Made by a program: the position numbers and the translations under genes
Part shown: piece by piece, positions 19,701-25,657 of the stretch
Position numbering within the stretch: position 1 is the first letter of the stretch
Layout of the letters: each line of letters begins with the position of its first letter
Notes under the pieces: generated by a model
What the model was told of the DNA's origin: nothing
The model's database searches: none
Seen by the model: the letters and a program-made list of their open reading frames with translations, nothing else
Assembly (NCBI GenBank): GCA_021647785.1
Contig: JAKIUC010000020.1
Span: 1-64,000, forward strand
Source: Melioribacteraceae bacterium
GTDB taxonomy: Bacteria > Bacteroidota > Ignavibacteria > Ignavibacteriales > Melioribacteraceae
Direction of reading: 5' to 3'
DNA length: 64,000 nucleotides

Positions 19701-19897
19701 TAAATTCTGATTGGGGAGTTAGAACATTGCCTCAAAATAAATCGCCACTTTCGCTTGCTGGTTATAATGCACAAGGCGAGCCAGAATTTGCATTCCCAAC
19801 TTCAGGCGGCAAACCGTTAGATACTACATATATTGACGATACTGGAATTATGTCAAGATGGCAAATGCAGTTAGGATTAAGGTATTTGTTTAACTAA
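16730..19897 (+). CDS. Oar-like TonB-dependent outer-membrane receptor
   Basis: A 1055-residue outer-membrane protein. It has a signal peptide (MKKTLSFFFFVSLFLSLS, cleavage near residue 25), a carboxypeptidase-regulatory-like domain (about 30-110, NGIVLDKDNNPLPFANI), a plug (about 120-255) with YNNYSLDGSIFNNSFGL and GAGINAVTKSGTN, and a large barrel ending LGLRYLFN. This is the arrangement of the Oar group, known from Myxococcus and abundant in Bacteroidota, some members of which help export proteins while others import substrates. A strong GAGGAGG ribosome-binding site and a CRP-like operator precede it. It is transcribed alone between two terminators. Confidence 0.9.
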   Translation: MKKTLSFFFFVSLFLSLSINSYFAQGVTTASMNGIVLDKDNNPLPFANIVAIHVPSGTQYGVASQNNGRFILQNIRIGGPYTVTVSFVGFQSQSKENIYLALGQNVRVAFKLADESVDLSEVVVSAEQDMDLNADRTGAATNISKNEIEALPTISRSTSDYTRLTPQASGNSFGGRNEYYNNYSLDGSIFNNSFGLDVPTPGGQANAQPVSLDAIDQIQVTIAPYDVRQGGFTGAGINAVTKSGTNMFQGSVYGFMRNESMIGTKVGDTDVENPDLSYGQYGFRLGGPIIKNKLFFFVNAEIERREEPATTLLAFTPGASGANVSNVSAADLDEIKKTLIDVYGYDPGAYENYNHKTENEKLLAKIDWNINQDHDFSFRYNYLRSWRDVLPHPAISSGGRGPSINSLPFENTSYIINNDINSFVSELTSRFGNNYSNNLKVSYTTFRDYRESKSANFPSIDINKNGLNYTSFGLERFSTNNVLDQNVFQITNDFSIYLNDHIVTVGASMETFGFFNSFNLFYYPGYTYSSMDDFRLHTNPNDPDNFHDYNQWTADANKKPYKEPQFGVGQLSVYAQDEWQLNDRIKLTGGIRMDMPIYFDTPEANSVIASKTFKDEFGKDATVDVSNLPSATPLLSPRVGFNWDIKGDRTTQLRGGTGVFTGRLRFVWIGNQFSNRTVDPWYTFQINATTDDFKWPQVWRTDFAIDQVLPWGMVGTIEGIYNKDINAVIHKNYNMDLPTGTLKGADNRAVYQGSENKINDFTDEGSWLDAGAIVLDNTDEGYQYSLTAKLRKNFSPFAFASVAYTYSQSKDITSSPGEIAADAFQLNPVVGNNNTPELSYSDWGMDHRFIGYGSWKFVYGGSFATTISIFFETGSGTRFSYVYAGDVNNDGIWQNNDLIYVPRDASEINLVPTDASDTRTPEEIWNQLNSYIEQDDYLSTRRGDYAERNGAVSQWFNQLDLRILQDFALNIGDNKHTFQLSLDFLNIGNMLNSDWGVRTLPQNKSPLSLAGYNAQGEPEFAFPTSGGKPLDTTYIDDTGIMSRWQMQLGLRYLFN

Positions 19898-19964
19898 TGT
19901 CTTAACAGGTATCCCCTTGGGACAGACCTTCGGAAAAAGTTCGATCGGGAAAGTTTGTTTTAAC

Positions 19965-20004
19965 TTAATTAACCAATCCTGCATTGGTGGGATTGGTTAA
20001 TTAA
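19965..20004. terminator. 15-bp perfect stem-loop after the Oar-like receptor
   Basis: The stem is TTAATTAACCAATCC (19965-19979) with its exact inverse (19990-20004) around a 10-base loop, 68 bases after the receptor stop codon. The downstream side is A/T-rich but has no clean T-run, so it is either a terminator or a palindromic repeat unit. Confidence 0.5.
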
Positions 20005-20053
20005 ATTTAAACTTTTCATACTACCTTTGTTCAGACCGTGTGAAAAACACTAA

Positions 20054-20115
20054 AACCGTTTAAACGGTTACGCTAATTGTTTTTTTGCACATATTCCCAC
20101 GATTGAAATCGTGGG
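20054..20115. repeat. Two REP-like palindromes
   Basis: AACCGTTTAAACGGTT (20054-20069) is a perfect 16-base palindrome. CCCACGAT (20096-20103)/ATCGTGGG (20108-20115) is a hairpin with a TGAA loop, written CCCACGATTGAAATCGTGGG. Short GC-capped palindromes of this form are common multi-copy intergenic repeats in Bacteroidota-type genomes, often mobilised by REP-associated (TnpA_REP) transposases. No such transposase is in the window. Confidence 0.55.
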
Positions 20116-20160
20116 TTACTGAGAATTTCGACTTTTCACACAGTTTGTGTTATTCTAGTT

Positions 20161-20700
20161 TTAGTATCTTTTAATGCTATGTTTCCAATTTTTATTCCAC
20201 AACTCAACTTTCAATTTTTCGAAAACATTAAATACAATTGGACAAATTGAATAATTACTAATTACACCCAATAATTTTAAGACAAAATCACCTTTATCTA
20301 AATGTGGATATGATTCACAATCGTTTGGTCTGAATTCATAATTTGAACATTTATTATCTTCTAAAAACGGACATGGTAATTCGTTAAAATTGAATTTGTT
20401 TTTTTCATCTTCACTTAGAACGCAATAAGTTTTTGTAAGATAACTTTTACTAATATTCAACCCTTTAGCGAATTTTTCAATTTCAGTTTTATTCAATTCT
20501 GGTTTAATTGATTTACAACAATTTGCACATTTAGTACAATCAATTTGTTTTGTAACTTCTTCATTTAAGGAATAGACTAATTTATCAAGAACTTCAAACT
20601 CAATATCCAACAATTTAAGATATGCTCTAAAACTAAAATTTTCATCTTTCTTTTTCGTACCTAACAATTTAATTTTATCTAAATCTGTTTCAAATTTCAT
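20161..20700 (-). CDS. YkgJ-type cysteine-cluster protein (predicted metal-binding)
   Basis: A 179-residue protein of the CxxCxxCC family (Fe/Zn-chelating domain). The ligands are in CTKCANCCK (about 54-62), CPFLEDNKCSNYEFRPNDC (about 109-127) and a late Cys (SICPIVF). These small proteins are thought to bind a metal or Fe-S centre, but their roles are mostly unknown. I use the ATG at 20700 rather than the in-frame GTG at 20715, because GAG lies at a suitable distance before the ATG and nothing conserved precedes it. It lies downstream of the Kdo operon on the same strand, across an 83-base gap to that operon's last gene. Confidence 0.82.
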   Translation of the reverse strand: MKFETDLDKIKLLGTKKKDENFSFRAYLKLLDIEFEVLDKLVYSLNEEVTKQIDCTKCANCCKSIKPELNKTEIEKFAKGLNISKSYLTKTYCVLSEDEKNKFNFNELPCPFLEDNKCSNYEFRPNDCESYPHLDKGDFVLKLLGVISNYSICPIVFNVFEKLKVELWNKNWKHSIKRY

Positions 20701-20798
20701 AACATTCTCAAACACTTAACTAAATTCAAACAATAGCCAAAAACTTTTTTGGGTTGTTATTTTCATAGTCTTGAATCTTCTCTCTTAAATCTATTGTG

Positions 20799-21821
20799 CT
20801 ATCTTTCCATTCCAAGTATGTCTTGGATGTGAAGCATTCCAATAACTTTGTTACTACTTGTTACAACAACACTATTTATTGGGTTGCTTTGGAAAATGTT
20901 ATTAGCATCATTTAATAATTCATTTTCATCAATAGTAAAAGGTTTTACAAGAGTTAAAACATCTGAAACTTTTTTGTTTATAGAGTCTGCTCCTTTATTA
21001 GCTAACAAACGTCTTAAATCACCATCTGTAAAAATTCCGATAGCTTCGTTGTTTGTGTCAACTATTGTAACTGCACCAAATTTACCAACTGTCATTTTAA
21101 GCAAACATTCTGATATTGTATTATCAGTAGTGGCTGTTGGGTTATCATTTCCAAGAACATCTTTTATTTTATACGTCATTAAACGAGTATGCTCTACAAA
21201 TTGCTGTGTTCCTAAATCAGTAAGATTATTTTTCGTCATTTGTTTAATAACATTCCAAGGTGCTGTAATTGTGTGAGCACCAATGTTCAAAGCGTTTCTA
21301 ACGTGTTCAATATTGCGAACAGATGAGAACATAATTTTAGTCTCATACCCATAATAGTTAACTGCTTCTACGCATTGTTCAATAAGTATAAGGGCATCGT
21401 GCCCCTGGTCTTGTAGTCTTCCAACAAGCGGGCATACATAAGTTGCACCAGCTTCCATTGCCATGTATGCTTGCTGCAAAGTATAAACAAGATGGATGTT
21501 TACTTTAAATCCTGCATCGGTTAGTTTTTTACACGCCTTAACACCTTCTAAAGAAATTGGAATTTTATAAACAGTAGTCTCTTTGTTAAGACCTAAAGCA
21601 TCTTGTCGGTTAACTTCTGCAATTATTTCTTCTGCATTGTTACCAAGTGCTTCAATTTGAAGAACGGGAACAATGTTTGAAAGTTCAATTATTGTGGCAT
21701 CAATATCCGTAATTCCGTGACGGTGCATAAATGTTGGTGTTGTTGTTAAGCCTGAAAGAAAACCTAATTCAAAGGCTTCTTTAATTTCTTCCATATTGGC
21801 TGAGTCTAAATATAATTCCAT
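20799..21821 (-). CDS. Transaldolase/fructose-6-phosphate aldolase domain fused to KdsD-type CBS pair
   Basis: A 340-residue two-part protein. Residues 1 to about 212 are a transaldolase/FSA barrel: MELYLDSAN with Asp6, Schiff-base Lys86 in TVYKIPIS, LVYTLQQA, CPLVGRLQDQG, SSVRN. The usual Asn of the TTNPT motif is Thr28 (TTTPT). Residues 217-340 are two CBS motifs with GIFTDGDLRR (262-271) and GMLHIQDIL (328-336), which are the signature sequences of the C-terminus of KdsD, the arabinose-5-phosphate isomerase of Kdo synthesis. It is the third gene of kdsB-kdsA-this gene, 29 bases after kdsA. My inference is that it makes arabinose 5-phosphate for KdsA by aldol chemistry (glycolaldehyde plus glyceraldehyde 3-phosphate) or transaldolation, regulated through the CBS pair. 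A plain aldolase with a borrowed regulatory domain is the alternative. Confidence 0.85.
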   Translation of the reverse strand: MELYLDSANMEEIKEAFELGFLSGLTTTPTFMHRHGITDIDATIIELSNIVPVLQIEALGNNAEEIIAEVNRQDALGLNKETTVYKIPISLEGVKACKKLTDAGFKVNIHLVYTLQQAYMAMEAGATYVCPLVGRLQDQGHDALILIEQCVEAVNYYGYETKIMFSSVRNIEHVRNALNIGAHTITAPWNVIKQMTKNNLTDLGTQQFVEHTRLMTYKIKDVLGNDNPTATTDNTISECLLKMTVGKFGAVTIVDTNNEAIGIFTDGDLRRLLANKGADSINKKVSDVLTLVKPFTIDENELLNDANNIFQSNPINSVVVTSSNKVIGMLHIQDILGMER

Positions 21822-21850
21822 GATTTACATCTCTGTTTATTTATAATAAT

Positions 21851-22684
21851 TTATTTTCTGTATTTAACTTCTACGTTGTGTATTTCAATTAAAGGTTTTA
21901 AAAATTCTTCAAGTAAAGTAATGTCTAATTGGCTTGCAGCATCGCAAAGTGCTTCGCTTGGGCAAGGGTGGGTTTCAATAAAAATTCCATCAACACCAGA
22001 AGCAACGCCAGCTCTGCCAAGTACTGGTAAGTATTGGCGCGCACCGCCAGAGGGGTCAGAACTTGGAATTCCATATTTTCTGATTGCGTGTGTAACATCA
22101 AACACAACTGGATAGCCGGTTTCATTTAAATGATAAAAACTTCTGGGGTCAACAATTAAATCGTTGTAGCCAAATGTGTAGCCACGTTCTGTTAAAATAA
22201 TATTACTGTTTCCATTTGCTTCAATTTTTTGAACTGGTTTAATCATATTTTCAGGAGCAAGAAACTGTCCGTGTTTAAGATTTATAACTCGTCCGCTTTT
22301 TGCAGCTTCGGTTACAAGAGTTGTTTGCATTACGAGGTATGCGGGTATTTGTATAATATCAACAACATCAGCCGTTGGTTTAATTTGATTGGGATAGTGA
22401 ATATCAGTAAGTAGTGGAAAGCCAAATTCACTTTTTACTTTTTGAAGAATACGTAAGCCTTCATCTATTCCGGGTCCCATATAATAATCAACAGAACTTC
22501 TGTTATCTTTTTGAAATGATGATTTGTAAACAAGAGGAATATTTAATCTTTCAGAAATTATTTTTAGTTCCTCAGCAACCTTCATCATTATGCTTTCATC
22601 TTCAATAACACATGGTCCCGAGATTAAAAATAATTCATCCGCACCACATTCTATATTTCCAACTTTAACTTTTTTCTTACTCAT
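21851..22684 (-). CDS. kdsA: 3-deoxy-8-phosphooctulonate (Kdo-8-P) synthase
   Basis: Condenses phosphoenolpyruvate with D-arabinose 5-phosphate to Kdo 8-phosphate, the committed step to the LPS inner-core sugar Kdo. The 277-residue protein has KSSFQKDNRSS, GFPLLTDIHYP, LKHGQFLAPENM, FDVTHAIRKYG and the C-terminal ETHPCPSEALCD. Cys25 in SGPCVIEDE matches the metal-dependent class (as in Aquifex); the E. coli-type metal-independent enzymes have Asn there. Its ATG overlaps the kdsB stop codon (ATGA), so translation is coupled. Confidence 0.95.
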   Translation of the reverse strand: MSKKKVKVGNIECGADELFLISGPCVIEDESIMMKVAEELKIISERLNIPLVYKSSFQKDNRSSVDYYMGPGIDEGLRILQKVKSEFGFPLLTDIHYPNQIKPTADVVDIIQIPAYLVMQTTLVTEAAKSGRVINLKHGQFLAPENMIKPVQKIEANGNSNIILTERGYTFGYNDLIVDPRSFYHLNETGYPVVFDVTHAIRKYGIPSSDPSGGARQYLPVLGRAGVASGVDGIFIETHPCPSEALCDAASQLDITLLEEFLKPLIEIHNVEVKYRK

Positions 22685-23445
22685 AATTCTATTTCCTCTT
22701 TACACATTCTTTTTCTGATATTTTCTAAATCTTTTTCTGTATCAACTGAAATGCTATCAAACTCAGTAATAGCAACATTAATAGGATATCCATTTTCAAT
22801 CCAGCGGTTTTGCTCAAGCCCTTCAATCAATTCCAATTTTGATTGCTCTAAGTTTGCAACTTTTTCTAAAGTATCGGGCTTATAAGCATACATCCCGATA
22901 TGTGAATAATAATCTGTTTTACCAAACCACTCAGATTTATCAAGTCCTTTAACTGCGGGTATTGGGGTTCGGCTAAAATAGATTGCCTTCATATTTACAT
23001 CAAAAATTACAAATGCATTGGTTTTGCTATTTAACTCTTCAGCATCTGTTACTTCTGTTACTAAAGTAGCAATTTCAGTTTTGGAATTATCAAAGCAACT
23101 CATCAATTCCAACAGTTGGCTTGGTTCCAACATTGGTTCATCACCTTGAATATTTATTACAACATCAAATTTAGTCTCATGTTTTTTTTGAATAATTTCA
23201 TACGCTTCAAGACAGCGGTTTGTTCCGGAATTGTGATGGTGAGATGTCATTACAACTTTTCCGCCAAATTCTAAAACTACATCTTCAATTCGCTTATCGT
23301 CTGTAGCTATGTAAATATTTTCCAATACTTTAGCCGAACGTTCGTAAACGTGCTGTATCATTGGCTTTCCGCAGATATCGGCAAGAGGTTTCCCTTCCAA
23401 TCTTGTTGAGCCATAACGTGCAGGAATAATTCCTAAAAAATTCAT
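22681..23445 (-). CDS. kdsB: CMP-Kdo synthetase (3-deoxy-manno-octulosonate cytidylyltransferase)
   Basis: Activates Kdo as CMP-Kdo for transfer to lipid A. Motifs: IPARYGSTRLEGKPLADI at the N-terminus (CTP binding), INIQGDEPML, YFSRTPIPA, HIGMYAYKPDTL and EGLEQNRWIENGYPI. I start at the ATG at 23445 (254 residues). The in-frame TTG nine bases upstream has no better ribosome-binding site. It is the first gene of a three-gene operon with kdsA and the transaldolase/CBS gene; the phosphatase KdsC and a conventional KdsD are not in the window. Confidence 0.95.
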   Translation of the reverse strand: MNFLGIIPARYGSTRLEGKPLADICGKPMIQHVYERSAKVLENIYIATDDKRIEDVVLEFGGKVVMTSHHHNSGTNRCLEAYEIIQKKHETKFDVVINIQGDEPMLEPSQLLELMSCFDNSKTEIATLVTEVTDAEELNSKTNAFVIFDVNMKAIYFSRTPIPAVKGLDKSEWFGKTDYYSHIGMYAYKPDTLEKVANLEQSKLELIEGLEQNRWIENGYPINVAITEFDSISVDTEKDLENIRKRMCKEEIEL

Positions 23446-23514
23446 ATTAACCAAATAAATTGAAATGCAAAGATAATGAAAATTACAATAATCAATTATA
23501 AAGGAATTACAAGG

Positions 23515-23559
23515 TGGCTACATTTTGTTTTTCCAGCACATCATAATAAAATGTAGCCA
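23515..23559 (-). terminator. Stem-loop between aldo/keto reductase and kdsB
   Basis: A 12-bp perfect stem: TGGCTACATTTT (23515-23526) with its inverse (23548-23559). It lies just past the stop of the minus-strand aldo/keto reductase and before the Kdo operon. There is no T-run on the minus strand after it, so termination is only possible; a repeat element is the alternative. Confidence 0.4.
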
Positions 23560-23562
23560 TCA

Positions 23563-24540
23563 CTAAATTTGTTCGGAAAAAAGTTTTTTAATAAAATTGA
23601 AATCTTCATCAGTCAATGGTTTTTCAGCGGCAGATAAATTTATTTTAACTTGTTCTAAATTTCTGAACCCAGGTATAACAGCACCCACCACTTTGTAATG
23701 AAGTAAATATTGCTGTGCCGCTCTTGCTAAATCTTCAGTAGTACTACCAAATCTTTCTTTAAGCTGATTAAGTCTCCACTCAATTTTTTCAAGATAATCA
23801 GTTTTAAATTTATAATTTCTACTTCTGTGATCGCCAGATTCAAATTGTGGCGGATTATTTTTATTATATTTATCCAACAAAATCCCTTGTGCCAAAGGGG
23901 AGAACGCAATAAAGGAAATACTATTCTCTTCCAATATTTTTCTAACTGGAGTTCCATCAGCAAGGTAGTGGTCATCAATAGCATTTGCAGAACTTTGAAG
24001 AACATCTGGCTTTACTTTGGGAACAAGTTTTTGAAAATCCTCATTTGAATAAGCAGATTGTCCAATCAATCTGATTTTACCCTCCTCCTTTAAACGATAC
24101 ATAGTTTCAATAGCATCATCAAGATACTCATCGTTATCACCAAAATATCCGTGATGGAAATAGTAAATGTCAATGTAATCGCGGTTTAAATTAATTAGAG
24201 ACTGTTCACATTGATGCCGTATATGTGCAGGTTCGTAAGCATTGGCTGCCGTTCCGGAAAACCAACCAACTTTAGTTGCAATAACAAATTGATTTGTTCT
24301 GTTACCTAAAATTCGTGAAAGCATCCTTTCGGCACGACCGTTTCCATATATATCGGCATTATCGAAATGTGTAACACCGCAATCAATTCCATAGTTAATT
24401 GCTTTTGTAATTTCGTTTTCATCAACATTAGCCCAACCAATGGATGTTCCATTCTGCCAATTAAGTCCGCCCATAGTCCAGCAGCCGAGACTGATTTCTG
24501 AAATCTCTATATTGCTTTTCCCTAGTTTTCTATATTTCAT
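23563..24540 (-). CDS. Aldo/keto reductase
   Basis: NAD(P)H-dependent carbonyl reductase of the AKR superfamily (TIM barrel, 325 residues). The catalytic tetrad is visible: Asp and Tyr in THFDNADIYGNGRAE, Lys in FVIATKVGW, His in YYFHHGYF. The cofactor-binding C-terminal part contains GAVIPGFRNLEQVKINL. The overall form (GCWTMGGLNW, RLIGQSAYSNEDF) matches the YghZ/YccK-like group of stress-related AKRs. The substrate is unknown. It is monocistronic, divergent from the DUF3078 gene. Confidence 0.93.
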   Translation of the reverse strand: MKYRKLGKSNIEISEISLGCWTMGGLNWQNGTSIGWANVDENEITKAINYGIDCGVTHFDNADIYGNGRAERMLSRILGNRTNQFVIATKVGWFSGTAANAYEPAHIRHQCEQSLINLNRDYIDIYYFHHGYFGDNDEYLDDAIETMYRLKEEGKIRLIGQSAYSNEDFQKLVPKVKPDVLQSSANAIDDHYLADGTPVRKILEENSISFIAFSPLAQGILLDKYNKNNPPQFESGDHRSRNYKFKTDYLEKIEWRLNQLKERFGSTTEDLARAAQQYLLHYKVVGAVIPGFRNLEQVKINLSAAEKPLTDEDFNFIKKLFSEQI

Positions 24541-24688
24541 GTTCTTCCCAAATTATTTTATTATAGTGGAAAACTACAAAACTATTTTTAATTTTATTAT
24601 AATCATTTTTCAAAAACAGAGTTATAGTCTTTTAATAAAAAGATTTTGTAATTTTGTTTATTCAAATTTAAACTAATTTAGGAATGTT

Positions 24689-25537
24689 ATGAAAAAAGTA
24701 ATACTATTATTTTTGTTTTTGTCGCTCTCTACAATCTACTCGCAAGATGTAGATTCAACATTAAATAAGTGGACTCCTTCACTTATTGCATCTGCAAATT
24801 TAAGTCAAGTAGCTTTTAGTAATTGGTCAACTGGTGGTGAAAATTCTATTTCCTATTCGTTTGGTGTCGATTGGGTAATGGCATATAAATCTTCATCAAA
24901 GTGGACTTTCAAAAACCAATTGAAGGGTGATTGGGGGCAATCGAAAATTGGAGAAGATATTTCAAAGGTTACATCAAACAATGCTTTTAATGAAACAGTT
25001 TTCCTTTATGATGCTGGCTGGATTGTAGAACCATATGCAAGTAACTTAATACGAACACCAATTACAAACGGTTATAATTATGAAGCAGTTCCCGAAGAAC
25101 AAATAGCGGCATTTTTTGATCCGGGTTATGTTACACAATCAATTGGTTTTGCGTATGAAAAATCGGAAATATTCCAAACAAGAATAGGTCTTGCCTTTGA
25201 AGAGAGCTTTGCTGATAAATTTGCAATGAAATATACTGATGACCCAGAAACTTCCGGAGAGATTGAGAAATTCAAATTTGAAACTGGTATTGAAAGTATT
25301 ACAGATGTAAAGTATGAAGTTTTTGAAAATGTACTTTATAAAGGGAAGCTAAGACTCTTTTCTGGTTTTGACAGATTAGACACTTGGGATGTTGCAATGG
25401 ATAACACAGTTACAGCAAAAGTTAACGATTGGTTAAATGTTAACTTCACATATTTAATAGTTTATAAAGTTAGCGAATCTATAAAAACCCAAACGCAGCA
25501 AGCACTTCAAGTCGGTGTAGTTTATAACTTATTTTAA
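24689..25537 (+). CDS. DUF3078 outer-membrane protein
   Basis: A 282-residue protein with signal peptide (cleavage after IYSQ, about 19) and the DUF3078 pattern: NLSQVAFSNWSTGGENSISYSF near the N-terminus (first 20 residues diagnostic), W-rich alternating strands, KVTSNNAF, and a C-terminal Phe (GVVYNLF) as in beta-barrel proteins. The family is restricted mainly to the Bacteroidota group and has no known function. It is monocistronic with a clear terminator. Confidence 0.85.
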   Translation: MKKVILLFLFLSLSTIYSQDVDSTLNKWTPSLIASANLSQVAFSNWSTGGENSISYSFGVDWVMAYKSSSKWTFKNQLKGDWGQSKIGEDISKVTSNNAFNETVFLYDAGWIVEPYASNLIRTPITNGYNYEAVPEEQIAAFFDPGYVTQSIGFAYEKSEIFQTRIGLAFEESFADKFAMKYTDDPETSGEIEKFKFETGIESITDVKYEVFENVLYKGKLRLFSGFDRLDTWDVAMDNTVTAKVNDWLNVNFTYLIVYKVSESIKTQTQQALQVGVVYNLF

Positions 25538-25543
25538 GATGTT

Positions 25544-25580
25544 AAAGCAGAGATGAACGAAAGCATCTCTGCTTTTTTTT
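25544..25580 (+). terminator. Rho-independent terminator after the DUF3078 gene
   Basis: A 12-bp stem, AAAGCAGAGATG (25544-25555) with CATCTCTGCTTT (25564-25575), has an 8-base loop and runs into TTTTT. Confidence 0.9.
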
Positions 25581-25657
25581 ATCCTCCCCAATATTTCCCA
25601 TAGTCCAAAATTATTTTATTACTTTGCACAAGTATTTTTTGAAAATTTTTGATAAGA

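Noticed and set aside
25649-25657. TTG start for uvrA
   Set aside because: The ATG three codons later gives a standard N-terminus, and nothing supports the TTG.
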